Shown one piece after another: positions 33,225-44,205 of a stretch of 64,000 nucleotides of DNA; position 1 is the stretch's first letter, and each line of letters starts with the position of its first letter. The DNA lies in the NCBI GenBank assembly GCA_033964015.1, contig CM066914.1, positions 32,471,492 to 32,535,491 of the forward strand. The letters are read 5' to 3'. Position numbers and translations under genes: made by a program. Under the pieces are notes generated by a model. It was not told where the DNA came from. It was given only the letters and a program-made list of their open reading frames with translations, and did no database searches. The stretch comes from Scolanthus callimorphus. Taxonomy: Eukaryota; Cnidaria; Anthozoa; Actiniaria; Edwardsiidae.

Positions 33225-34178
33225 GATGTAGACAGGGAGGTCTGGAATCACCGTGTCATTTCAAGTATTACTTAGACAATGTTCTCAAAGAGGCAGCTGC
33301 TGAAATACACCTAGCGTTTCTAAATGGCTAGGATACACCGTTTGAGTTAAAGATCTTCTACCTCGATCCTAGCTGTCCAACAGACAACAATGCCGCGGTA
33401 CTGGAACGATGCGTAATGTTTTGTAGAAGTGTTAGTGAGGCCGTGAGACTAACGAACATCATCAGTGAAAAATGCAAGTGGATTGGTCTGACAGCTGACA
33501 GTACCGCTTGCAAAGACGAAGACGCAAGAATCAAACTTTTCTGTTTAGTATTAATATCTTGAGAACATTCGTGTACCTATGACAAGCAGTTTCTACTATG
33601 GAAGAGTGAGTTAATTGCAAGTGCGTAGGCAACGTTTGGTGAGCTAAATACAATGTTGTGTGATACTAACATCCACACGAGACACGCCGAAACGTCTAAT
33701 TAATAGAACATGTGTAAGATCAAGGCTGACTAATGGCACACAGGCCTGGTATCCGAATGCAGCCCAAATACGACGCCTTGAGGCCTGCTGGCATGAAATG
33801 CTCAGAACGATGGTAAAGGGCGGGTGGTCCAGAAAAAAAACGTAGGGTGGCTCTGATGAGTACGCCTTCGTCTACACGAATACAGAGGTGGAAAGATTTT
33901 TAAGATCTGCTCAGTTAGCCACTTTATAAACACCCAGTACCTTAAATATAATGTTCATATCTGCCAATCGCCAAACACTGCAACAACAAAAAGAATGTTC
34001 ACCAATTCCACCCGGCAATATCACAGAGACCCGTTGCTATTTCCAGCCTACTCCAAGTTATTGTGGAACCAGGCGAAGCGAGCAACCCAAGAAGCTCCAA
34101 GACTGAGGGGAGATTTCATTGAGTTGGTGAGCCAACCCAACTCTAAAGGGGGACACGACTCTCAAGAGGAACTTAACT
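33225..34178 (+). pseudogene. Decayed LINE (non-LTR) reverse transcriptase, C-terminal part
   Basis: Translation in shifting frames gives R-Q-G-G-L-E-S-P near 33232, the R-Q-G-G-P-x-S-P motif of reverse transcriptases. About 33700 comes V-R-S-R-L-T-N-G-T-Q-A-W with a following L-R-T-M-V-K-G-G-W, the thumb/C-terminal region of cnidarian LINE proteins. The frame shifts near 33925 and resumes through Y-L-K-Y-N-V-H-I and a basic tail ending in TGA near 34178. Stops at about 33330 and 33560 and the missing catalytic core show it is dead. Confidence 0.6.
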
Positions 34179-34189
34179 GAACTTAAACT

Positions 34190-35700
34190 ATTGATATATG
34201 GTTTTACGGAGGTGTATATAATAGGTGTATTTAATGCGCAATAATACCCAATACGAGTTTTGGTCTATCAACGAATTTGTTTTTTTCGATGCTCAGTTAT
34301 CCCCTAAGAATAAGTCAATAAAAGAAAGCTTTTCCGAAATATATTGATTTCAACAGGCATAAGAGGATGAGATGCTATAACTTCCCACTGTATGAATATA
34401 AAATTACACTGCAGTATACCGAAACTCTTAATAACAGTAATTTGTAAACGGTATTTCCAGCATCTTACAATCACCACGAGCTCGCTTTAGAATTTTATGT
34501 TTTGGCTACGAGGTTCAAAATATCACGGAATGACTCGTATGCGTCCAGAGCGGCAGCCGCGACCTTTTTCCTCTTCCAAGGTATGACATGCACATGCTAC
34601 AGTCTGTGGGCAAGATAGTGCATCCATGCTCTGCCTTCCAGCGTCACTGCCGGTCAGTTCCCCCTTGCACGCGGAATCCTGTCAAAATAAAACAAACTTG
34701 CGCGCAAATACGGGGGCAAGGATCAAGGCAGAGAAATAGATTAAAGTATGAGAAGGTGGAGTTTTGCAGGAACTTAAGACATATTTGCATGTTATATGGG
34801 AACGATGTATGTAGTTCCATAGGTTGAACCGGTAAAACCAAACTTCGTTCTAACCTAACAGAGTGCTTTAAAAGCCAGTATGTTTGTTGCTTTCCGGTTC
34901 CATTATATTGCTATTATTAGCGAGTGGTTCATTTCATGCCGCCCGCCTGCCGCCGGCTAGAGCACAATACGGAAGGGGCTCAATTGGTACCAGTTCTTTT
35001 TCTGTACTTGACCCTAGGGCAGTATTGCTAATAAAGCTGATATAATTAAACTATACCAGCCCCACGTCAATCTGAACAATTGCTCTCAGAGTGTCCCACT
35101 GCGATGTTAATGTTGAAGTGTGGAAGCGCTTTCGGCAATAATTTGTTAACCGTTCAGCTGCGAATGTCGGCGTATTTCTCAAAGCAATACATCCTTTAGT
35201 TAACACATATTGTTTATGTACTGTACTTTAGCTAATAATCTAATAAGGTTATTGACTAAAATCCCCAAAGACAAAAAATTACAAATTACAAACGGGAGCA
35301 AAATTAGAAAAATCTCGGAAAAGAGGATTATCTTTAGTCAAGAGTGAAATCTGAAAATTAAGACGAGACGAGCTAACAAGTTGTACAAGCGTTTTCATTA
35401 ATAGCACCTCCAACCAAAATATCAGTGGTGAGACAAAGGACTTAATATTGTTCCTGGGTCTTCTTCGGATGTTCCCTTTTCACTTATTCTGACAATTATG
35501 TTTCACTTTGTACGCGCATCAAGCAAAAAAAGCTTTTGCTACTTTTAAAATAAATTTTGCCAGACAGAGTTGGAGTTAATTTTAATACAATTTTGTAGTA
35601 GAATTTTAGGCAGTTAGTCTGCCTAAAAGGAGCTCTTGTCTGTAGTACAACTTCCCCTCCTTTGTGTGCACCCCACTCAGAGGAAGTCCATAACGTCACA
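34190..35700. other. Intergenic, upstream of secreted-peptide gene
   Basis: No coding or repeat structure recognised. The last few hundred bases should contain upstream control sequence of the gene starting near 35750. Confidence 0.4.
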
Positions 35701-35718
35701 GCCGCGGCTGCTACTCCT

Positions 35719-35726
35719 TATATATG
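35719..35726 (+). promoter_or_regulatory. TATA box of secreted-peptide gene
   Basis: TATATATG lies about 60 bases upstream of a strong splice donor (AACAAG/GTAAGA at 35785). A start near 35750 would give a non-coding first exon of roughly 35 bases. The spacing is what a TATA promoter would need; usage is inferred. Confidence 0.5.
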
Positions 35727-35749
35727 AAAGGAACTGCCCTCCAGAATAG

Positions 35750-35785
35750 CCAGTTAGTCGCTCAACCAAGCAGCAGATAAACAAG
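35750..35785 (+). other. Candidate 5-prime UTR exon of secreted-peptide gene
   Basis: A short leader after the TATA box, ending in donor AACAAG/GTAAGA. The 5-prime edge is estimated from TATA spacing. It would splice to the acceptor TTTTTGTTTTAG at 36201, ahead of the start codon. Confidence 0.4.
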
Positions 35786-36214
35786 GTAAGAAACGTTTCT
35801 GAATTACCTAGATTACTTTCCTCAAACCTAATGGATACACTGACGGCGAGGCTTTAGAGATTTAAGCCTCTTTATTTCTGCACACTGAGGCTGTCATAAA
35901 AACAAAAGAAGATGACAATGGTGAAGTGCGTTATGAATTATTACAACGCCATTTTCATAAAAACCATTAGCAAAGAAAAGGTTATCCCTGAAGCGTGACA
36001 TGGATAGTCGTGGCATAAAATCACTAGCCTATTACTAATGCCGGCCGATCAAATATTTTTAAGAAACAACGAAGTTAAATGCTTCCAATCTTTTCCCGGC
36101 AGAGATCAAGAAAACGTCGACCTTCTGATGAGTTTTGTGCACATCAGCTTGAATAATCGAATTGTCATAAAAATAGCTCAACAAGTCTCTTTTTGTTTTA
36201 GAGGGAACTCAACA

Positions 36215-36449
36215 ATGCGGTCACTTCTTCATTACCCGGCCATAGTTCTGCTAGTGTCCTTGTTCATCTTGTCTACTGACGCATTTAAGAAATCACCTTC
36301 TAAAATTAGACGAGTCGTGCGACGGCCAACAAACACGAAGCCGACGAAGGGTTTTCCTGTAGTGCGATCTCAATCAAGTTCTGCGAGCTCTGTGTCTCGA
36401 CCGTCCTCAGGGGATGTTAGTGAATGGTACAACTTCCTTGATAGTCATG
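36215..36449 (+). CDS. Secreted peptide gene, signal-peptide exon (unknown product)
   Basis: Behind an acceptor at 36201, the exon opens with an ATG 13 bases in. The first 23 residues are a typical signal peptide: a basic start, a long Leu/Ile/Val core and an S-T-D-A cleavage region. The mature part begins F-K-K, has three basic pairs in the next dozen residues (K-K, R-R, R-R), then a Thr/Pro/Lys stretch, a Ser run and an acidic aromatic end (D-V-S-E-W-Y-N-F-L-D). The exon ends CATG/GTAAGA in phase 1 after 78 codons. Read without splicing, the frame closes 12 codons later. I do not recognise the product. Paired basics would suit a processed peptide, but that is inference. Confidence 0.5.
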
Positions 36450-36500
36450 GTAAGACGCTTTTTACTCACATTTCCGACTGGGAATGACCTGAATCAAATA

Positions 36501-36649
36501 CAGTAAAAACCCGCATATAAGAACCTGGATTTTAAGAACCTGTTAGGCTAGAATTATCCATGTGAACCCCATGTTTCCTTGTATTTTCAAATCAAATAAG
36601 AACCTGTTTTAGGCTAAAGTTCTAGGTTTTTATACGCGGGTTTTTACTG
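36501..36649. mobile_element. Tc1/mariner-like MITE, copy 1
   Basis: A 149-bp element with ends CAGTAAAAACCCGC-TATAAGAACC and its complement, flanked by TA at 36499-36500 and 36650-36651. It lies 51 bases inside the large intron of the secreted-peptide gene. Confidence 0.8.
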
Positions 36650-37151
36650 TAGCGCGCGTTTTTTTTCCTTTATTCCGAGTTTAGAATGCAAAGAATGCCA
36701 TTCTACCGTACTGGGAGAAGAATGAACAGAACGCATGATTCCAAACATTCTATTCTAACTATTCTTATTCCGGAATGGTAATCAAAACACAGAACCTCGT
36801 TCCCAGGTACCTCGCACGCTTTACGCTGGAGAAACATCTGACAAAATCCATTTTACCGTTAACCTAAGTACCAGTCTTAGAAATGCTTTGCTATCTGAGC
36901 GCGTTTTTGAGTTTTAGCGCACAAGCTAGAGAATCACTGACAAACAAAGAGGATCGCACGCGCGCCGTAAATTATCTCACATTAGCCACCATGGAAAACG
37001 AAAAACAACCCGATACTCCGGTTATTGGTGCTTGTGCCAGATTTCTGTCACATGGTTTAAGTGCGCATTTCTTGGATTTCATTCAGATCAGATGATAGTC
37101 TCGTAAACAGAGCCTGTGCTTTAAGCCAGCGGTAAGATACAGGTTTCTGGG

Positions 37152-37266
37152 TAGATCCTTCATATATGGTACACTATAGTGTCCTCCGTATAAATATATC
37201 TCCATATGTCTTATAGAACAAGGATATACAGAAGGACACTATAGTGTACCATATATGAACGATCTA
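37152..37266. repeat. Hairpin, 34-bp arms
   Basis: TAGATCCTTCATATATGGTA continues to CACTATAGTGTCCT and pairs with 37233-37266 with a single mismatch. The loop is about 47 bases. Confidence 0.75.
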
Positions 37267-37269
37267 GGT

Positions 37270-39525
37270 ATCTCGGTTTCTGGAATAATCGATTTTTATA
37301 CCCCAAATCTGGGTAGTCTTCGGACGCATTCGACCATGGTTTTGTCACAAAATCAAAACTTTTGTAGCATGGTTTTAATGCTAGTTTTGGAATATTTATC
37401 TTAAGAAATGCCCAAGAAAATTGTTTTCAGAATAGATCTGCAGTTGCAATGACTTTGAAGCGCAGCGTTTGATACCAGAAAGATGTTCTCACCCCAGCCA
37501 AGGTGTTGTGTGAAAAATATTTTCCGTTCGAAAGGTGGATCGACGCAGTAATTTTGCACCAATACAACCAGATTTGAACCTTTCACATCAATACAGGTTG
37601 ATTTCTATGCGTACGGTGGCCCACAATATAACACAGATACTACCCATGGACTGAAATACATTCCGGTACAAGAGTTGGGGAGACCGGAGTTAAATATTCA
37701 CGTGACAATTGGGCCACGCCTATTTGTACTCTTACCCCAGTTTCAGGCTGTATCGGCATTTTTGCGAGAAATGCTGTAAGGCACCTTGAGATTGAGTGAT
37801 TGCCTTCCTGTAACCAACGTTTGACTAAATTCTACAAGCCCGGGGATCTGGAGATTTCTTCGGATTCCTAAATCAGGGCTATTTTATGTAAAATCTAGTG
37901 TAGTAAAAGTTTGAACGATTTGTTTTACGAGTTTCTTTTGTGAGAGCACAACCAACTGAGATGGTTACCAAGTTCTTGGGCTCGTCTTTCCAATACTATA
38001 TCGAGAAACATTATCTAAAATGGAGTCAGTGTCACGGCGATTTGGCGTTATATGACCTTATGTGAAATGCGAGATCTTTTACATGCCGAAATCTCTGAAA
38101 TTTGGCTAATAAATAACCCGTTCAGCAGTTTCTGTCGCAAATAGCATGCGCTGGTTTTACAGTAACTTATTAAAAATAGCAGGGTTCGATAGAGAATTTA
38201 TTGAGCTTTCCATAGGTACCAAACGTGGTGTATTTCGATAATGTTTTGTGGTAGTTTTGTGGAATCTCCGCAAAGGGATCCACTAGTGCGGTATTGTGCG
38301 GTACAAAGGGATCCGGGCTAAATCTAATAAGAAAACGGCTTTTGAAGACAGTTTGAAAAGACTTCAATGTTGAAGGCTGCTGGTATGATGTCTGCAAAAC
38401 ATTTAGGTAAGAAGCTGTATCAATTGAACATATAAGAGGAGGAAATTCCAATTTTTAGACGGCTTGCGTGTTTTCCCTCACGGACTATAATGCATTCTGG
38501 TGCAGCGAAGCATGACGACCGCGCTGTACACACACCGCACAAAATATACCATATTTTTGTCTCGTTTCATTTCTTTGAGGAGGCTAACAAGGATTTACTT
38601 CTTTATATTATTAAATGTTGCAGAAAATTGTGATATATTTCTGTTTTCGGGGATATTATGAACATTTGAGCCTAACAGCAATTTGCAAGGGCTTCTGGTC
38701 TATTAGGCTGGGGTCTAAATCGCCGTGTGTTTCGTCCGTCCAACACAAACGCAAAGGAAACCCATATATTATGAGTTCAATGTTCTCGCCTTACCGCACT
38801 TGGTGCTAAATTCTTCACCTTCCTGGTTTTCTGCTCCGATAGGACTGAAGCATATAAAAGATTTGCTCGTGCAAAAAAGTTACAAAAGATTTTGTTCGCC
38901 TAGGTTGGAGGGAGACAAACCACAGGGCCCCCGTTCAAAAGGGATAGGTCTATTATAGCGAGCGTGACGTGTAATACAGTTAAATGAGGAAAAGGTGACA
39001 TCCATATGAGGGCCATCGCTGATTGGCTGACATTTTATTAGAGGTAGTTTATTAAGGTTTTACAATTTCTGCATAGATAAATTTTCTTCTACATTTTTTA
39101 ACATTTTCAAAAAAGATAATAATATACTAGCAGTATCTTTCAGATAGTGAAGTGCTCGGAGCTTCAATTATGAGAGATTTTTGTAAGTCTCGTCAACTGA
39201 GCCACTTAGTCATGCCAGGGACGTCCCTGGTCATGCTGACTGAATCGGCGGAAGACCTTGAATATAGAAGTCCCTATATGGCCATTCTCTTATCTTTGAA
39301 ATGGCAGATAAATATATTAGCAATCAGAATCGCTCCACTGATTGGCTACCACCAGGACCTTCTACTACCCGTAAAAAAAAGGACGCTTTGGAAATTTTAT
39401 TTCACATCAGCTATTAAAGCTCAGTAAAAGCTTATGTACAATTGTTTTTGGGAATTCCCCTCTCTGGTTCAGCAAGACTCGGGCTTATCATGGTCAAATT
39501 GATCCAAGTTAGAAAAGACCTGAGT
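37270..39525. other. Intronic or intergenic, nothing identified
   Basis: Within the proposed large intron of the secreted-peptide gene. Only unsupported ORFs under 100 codons. Confidence 0.4.
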
Positions 39526-39528
39526 GGG

Positions 39529-39670
39529 CGAAGTGCCCGGGGGGGGGGGGGGGGACTCCCCATAAACATGACGGGGGCGCTCGTCCTATCCCTTAGGGTA
39601 TAAAATTCACCCAACTGCTATCTCTTAGGGGTTTCCAAAGAATCTGCTATCCCTTAAGGGGTCTCGCGCC
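39529..39670. mobile_element. hAT-like family copy with G16 tract
   Basis: GTGCCCGG leads into a run of 16 G, ACTCCCCATAAACATGACGG, GGGCGCTCGTC and CCCTTAGGG repeats, matching the outer 130 bases of the family. No right end. Confidence 0.55.
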
Positions 39671-39679
39671 AAAGGTGAC

Positions 39680-41170
39680 CTAGCAATTCAGCGACAACAC
39701 TAAATAAATTGTTTTAACTTGATGGTAATTTCAGGGACCTAATAATATTAGGATTTTCCGCATCTAATTTGCTAGCGTGATTCACTGTACAGCAACAAGC
39801 TATATATAAACCGATTGAAGATGTTGCTTCTGTGAATTTTACCGTAAATGATTAATCTAAAATTTTAGGCTACAAGGCTACAAAGTCAGTGTTTACTCAG
39901 CCTCTTGAGATTATTACGCACACGTTCATGATCTACTGAGTTCTACTCACGGTTGAACTGAACTACAAAGTGAAAGTTTGCGAGGGAATCACGCGGGGAT
40001 TTGATATGTTACATCAGGAGCTTTTATCTCATACTAGGCATGGTAGACTTTCTCAAAGTACTCGCTTTACTCGCTTCGCTCGCTCGGGTATCCTATGAGG
40101 TCGACTTGGAGCAAGTCTATAGGCATGGAGGCATGCAGCATTTTGACCTGGCTATTTTTAGAACCAGTTTTCTGTTGTTTACCAAAAGTCTGATTCCCTT
40201 GAAGGGCACAAAAATATTCATTATGGTCGGATATTGTTGATTCTTTTTGCATCACTGTTACTCGATCTTTTAATGTTTCGAGTGGGCTATTATTTTAAGC
40301 AGACTTCTTGCCTTGCCACAAATGACCTACGTTGAACAATAGAAAACTTAGCTTGGTCAGTCAAAACGCTGTAAATTTTTTTATTTTCGTAATTTCTAAA
40401 AAAAACGCTAATTCTGCTTTTTTAGGGTGTTGGGGATGGGTTATCTCGAAAACTTGCGTGGGTACCTACCTTTTAAATCGGAAATAGATAGTCTTTCACA
40501 TTACCTTTCATTACCACATGGTCATTGCGAAAAAAATATTCGTTTTTGTGTGCACCGTCTTCTGTCAAACCATTCCTTTTTTAAAGGACTTGCTGCTTCA
40601 TCAGACATTCATTTTTAAGTTGGTTATAAAATCAGTTTCCGGTGGAAAAATAAAATCCCTCTACAGTTTTAATCCCACCATTAACCAAATCCTTAAAACC
40701 TGGTAAGGCAGTTATCTGGGTTTTAAAAAAATCGATTCCCCCCAGAGCCCTGAATCTTGCCGCTGGCCAAGAGATGACGGGCTCTGGTAAGGCAGGAATT
40801 TGATTAAAATTGAATTGAATTACAAGGAATGTGTGGCGGCCAAGTGAAAAATAGTTGAATCTTTTAAAACCAATTAACGCGGCATTTTGATTTTCAGAGA
40901 TAAACATAAGGTCTAAAGGATACTAGTTACAAATTATTATTACAAAAAAATGTAAAATTTCGCTACTGTCAAATTTGTAAAAATGTCAAGGCTCAGGTGA
41001 ATGAAACTAAAGGAATGAATACTTCATTTGTCTGTTTTAGCCGGATTTCTTTGTTTATTTCCCTTAGAATCCTCTGGCCCAAAAAGCAATTTCAGTACAT
41101 CCCAACACTGGTCTTTATCACAAAATTATGTCTTGAAATCCGTATCATACACTTGGTTTCCCAACGCCAA
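39680..41170. other. Intronic or intergenic, nothing identified
   Basis: No gene signals. A short GGTAAGGCAG repeat with inverted context occurs at 40695-40800. Confidence 0.4.
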
Positions 41171-41177
41171 AAGACTA

Positions 41178-42162
41178 CAGTAAAAGCCCGCGATATAAGA
41201 ACCTGGATTTTTTTTTCATTTAGTCTAAACAGGTTCTTCTATAAATGGTACTTAAAGCAAATTTAGGCTACCAAGAGGTTCTTAAAATAGGTTCTTAAAT
41301 TTTCATATGAATTTTATTTAAATATATTATAAATGAATTTGAGGAATTATTTGAATGGTACACACCTAGACATTCAACATAGTACTTAAATGAATGTTAT
41401 ATCAAGTTACTTTTAAATGTAATCTGATAAGGATCGTCATTCAGCAGTTTTTAACAGCAATTCCCCACTGATAAGAACCTAACTTAGGTCTTTGTCCACA
41501 TTAACGCGTTTTCAAAAGTATTCGTTTTCAAACTTATACGGATTCGCAGAGTGTTAGTGTGGACGGGAGATTTAGCTCCAAACAAGCGATCAGTTTTTAT
41601 TTGATGTTGTCGTGTGCAAGGGTAGTTAAATTAAATACCAAATTAAGTGATACAGTTGACGTCATCGTTTTCATTTTTTTCCGGATTCGAGCGTCCACAC
41701 TAAGACCCGGTCCATACTACATCGTTTTCATACGAAAACATATACTTTTTACTCTGGATACGGCTATCGTCCACACTACAACGCCGAAAACGATCACCAA
41801 AAACGGCGAAAACAAGTGTGGACGCAAATCTTGAAAACGGAGCAAAAAGTATTCGTTTTCGTTTGAAAACGGTGTAGTGTGGACGGGGTCTAAAACGATA
41901 CGTATACGGATTCGTTTTGATTCACTTTCGAGAGCGTTTTCTAACTTATACGGATTCGATGAAAACGATCAGCGTGTTAGGTGTGGACGGAAAGCCTAAA
42001 CGTATCAAAAAGTATACGGATTCAAACGAAAACGCGTTAGCTAGTGTGGACGGTGTCTTAAAATTTTAGCCTTAATAGGTTCTTATGTGGGGGGAGCTTA
42101 AAATGAACATTTTAGACTAACAGGTTCTTAAAACCCAGGTTCTTATACGCGGGTTTTTACTG
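41178..42162. mobile_element. Tc1/mariner-like element, long copy with nested insertion
   Basis: Ends CAGTAAAAGCCCGCGATATA and complement TATACGCGGGTTTTTACTG, flanked by TA at 41176-41177 and 42163-42164. The same family as 36501-36649, expanded to 985 bp by at least one internal insertion (41480-42055 region). Confidence 0.75.
41704..41890. mobile_element. Harbinger-like MITE nested in Tc1/mariner-like element
   Basis: 187 bp from GACCCGGTCCATACTACATC to its complement ending GGACGGGGTC, flanked by TAA at 41701-41703 and 41891-41893. The surrounding 41480-42055 has diverged copies of the same TTATACGGATTCG and GTGTGGACGG motifs, so an older relative was hit by a younger one. Confidence 0.7.
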
Positions 42163-42303
42163 TATTGAAACACGATAACGCTTGTGGGGTCGTGTTTTAA
42201 CAAAACAGAAAACATATTTGTGCATTGAGGTTTTTTAAAAAGAAGTACATTATAATCGAATATGATAAGTAGCGTGACATAGTGTCTTTTCTCTCTTTTG
42301 CAG

Positions 42304-42329
42304 ACGTACCGCTTCAATATGACCCATGA
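42304..42329 (+). CDS. Possible last exon of secreted-peptide gene
   Basis: A very strong acceptor (CTTTTCTCTCTTTTGCAG) ends at 42303 and is in the phase needed by the donor at 36449. The joined frame adds D-V-P-L-Q-Y-D-P and stops at TGA, for an 86-residue precursor. AATAAA at 42330-42335 abuts the stop. The intron would be about 5.85 kb and contains two Tc1/mariner-like MITEs. An intervening exon cannot be excluded, and the polyA signal is unusually close to the stop. Confidence 0.35.
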
Positions 42330-42666
42330 AATAAAAGAAGAGACAATTGCCACAGCATATTTTCATCTGATATTTATATATTTATTTAATATAAAATGAT
42401 AAACGTGTTAGGATGTAGCAAAGCATTTATAAATAAACCCGAGAAACAATGCAATGAAAATGTGTCATATTATAATAATAATGGAGTGAGGTATGCAAAG
42501 ATAGAGAAGGGAAAACCAAATCATAAACGCAAAGTATGCCAACGTGTCGGACCTTTATTTCGGTCCTTATTCGGGGCGACTAAAAGTCGTTACAAAATCG
42601 TGTATACATACACAAACGCGCACATGCACAGGGTTGCGCGCGACACAAACAAGATAGAGAATACTT

Positions 42667-42853
42667 AACAAATGTCCTCTGATTTTCCGTGGTATGTCCT
42701 CTTATATACCACGGAATGACGTAATAAAGTGGTCAAAATGTTGTGGACTCACGAGGCGCAGCCGAGTGGGTCCGCAGTACATGTTGACCACTTTATTACG
42801 TCATTCCGTGGTATATAAAAGGACATACCACGGAAAATCAGAGGACATTTGTT
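42667..42853. repeat. Near-perfect hairpin, 70-bp arms
   Basis: AACAAATGTCCTCTGATTTT runs on through CCGTGGTAT to GTAATAAAGTGGTCAA and pairs with 42784-42853. The 47-base centre holds CACGAGGCGCAGCCGAGTG. Each arm itself contains a CCGTGGTAT/ATACCACGG sub-hairpin. A partial further copy of the CCGTGGTATGTCCTC motif is at 42960. Confidence 0.85.
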
Positions 42854-43071
42854 TTATACCACAACAAAAAGGCAAAAATAAAAAGGCAAAAGCAGCGCGC
42901 GCGCAGCCAAAGGGTGTTTTCGTTGGTTCTTTTTAGCGCGCGCGCTTATGATGGCGCGTTCCGTGGTATGTCCTCTTATGTACCCATGGCTGAGAGCCAA
43001 TCAGAATTCGAGAAACGCGCGCGTTGTGGTATAAAGGACAATGTAAACAAATAAATATTATAGGTCGAGTT

Positions 43072-43395
43072 CTAGAGTTCTTCTCTGATATTCAGGCCAT
43101 TTGGGGCCATGGTTTTCAGAGTGTCCATCCAATAGCCCTCAACACCTGAGAGGTCTCTAGAATTAGAAACCCGCTTTATACATTTAACCTTAAGATCTTC
43201 TAGGGGGTGTCCCGCATTTCTTGGGTTGAAATGGGCCGCAACAGGGTTAGCATCCGCATATTTGGCCCAGTTCTTAATAGACCTCCTCGGCTTGGCCGTA
43301 ATGTTTTCCCATTTCAGATTACGTGGTACCCTGCGAGCAGTGATTTCGTCCTCTCTTAATGGAGTGGAATGGTTAGGAAGCCCGGCAAACTTCAA
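43072..43395 (-). pseudogene. Penelope-like element, C-terminal end of GIY-YIG region
   Basis: 107 codons on the minus strand ending V-E-G-Y-W-M-D-T-L-K-T-M-A-P-N-G-L-N. Together with the preceding A-A-H-F-N-P and D-L-K-V-K-C-I this is the conserved C-terminal tail after the GIY-YIG nuclease in Penelope-like retroelements. It is separated from the rest of the element (44078-44901) by about 680 bases of other repeats. Confidence 0.6.
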
Positions 43396-43614
43396 AGAAC
43401 CGGGCTATCACGTGATATTGACCCTGCACAATCTTTTGTTTCACTCTAATCTAATATGCATGTCTAGTTGTACACTGAATGTTACTGGCTGAATTTTGGT
43501 ACTTATGTACCGTGACCCTGCACAAACAAAAGGATTCCTCTGAAAAGGTGAACAAAGAGATAGTACAATAACAGGGTGCCAGGTCTCATAACCATTCCCC
43601 TCTATAAACTATGC
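43356..43614 (+). repeat. Dispersed repeat A, copy 2
   Basis: Matches 3298-3578. It sits between inverted 21-base arms (ACCCTGCGAGCAGTGATTTC at 43328 and the complement at 43631). Confidence 0.65.
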
Positions 43615-43845
43615 TTAGGCCGAGAGAAGGAAATCACTGCTCGCAGGGTAATATTCCAGTTCTCTACTCTGCTGCCTGAATAGGCATCGACGGCGCATAA
43701 ATACAGTGGGAGCCTCAGTTTGAAGTAGAAAAAGTTGTGAATGCCAACGAGAAACTGATGAAGCTTGAATGGAGACAATAGACAAAACGTTTTGGACTCG
43801 TTGGTATTCGCAACTTTCGGGTTTAAATCGAGGCTAGAGAATTCG

Positions 43846-44010
43846 AACAGGACTATTCAAGGTTCATCCCTTCTTGGGATATATCATTTTTCTCCTATGA
43901 TGACGTCATCAATGACGTCATACCACGTGACCATGCACCCTCCTTGCCACTTAGATAACTTCACCCAAGTTTGGTTGTCTGAGGTTCATCCCTTCTTGAG
44001 ATATATCATT
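43846..44010 (-). repeat. TGACGTCA minisatellite, inverted copy
   Basis: ATGACGTCATCAATGACGTCA near 43900 with CACCCAAGTTTGGTTGTCTGAG and GAGATATATCATT on either side, the reverse of the unit at 1370-1621 and 46380-46720. Confidence 0.6.
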
Positions 44011-44049
44011 TTCTCCTATGACGCCGGTCTCCTTCGCGCCTACTTTGCA

Positions 44050-44205
44050 CATAAGGCCTCATCTTTTAGGGTATCTTTTAGGGTAAGAAATTATTTGAGC
44101 CACGCCATGGCCCGCCATTTTTGGTATCTTTTAGGGGTGAAACTTTCCGACGATCATCCCCGGTCAAAAATATGGGAGCCCCCCCCCCCCCCCCCCCCCC
44201 CAAAG
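44050..44205. mobile_element. hAT-like family copy with C23 tract
   Basis: TTTTAGGGTAAGAAATTATT and TTTTAGGGGTGAAACT lead to GATCATCCCCGGTCAAAAATA, TGGGAGC and a run of 23 C (44179-44201). The order is the reverse of the left end of 12066-12428. Confidence 0.6.
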
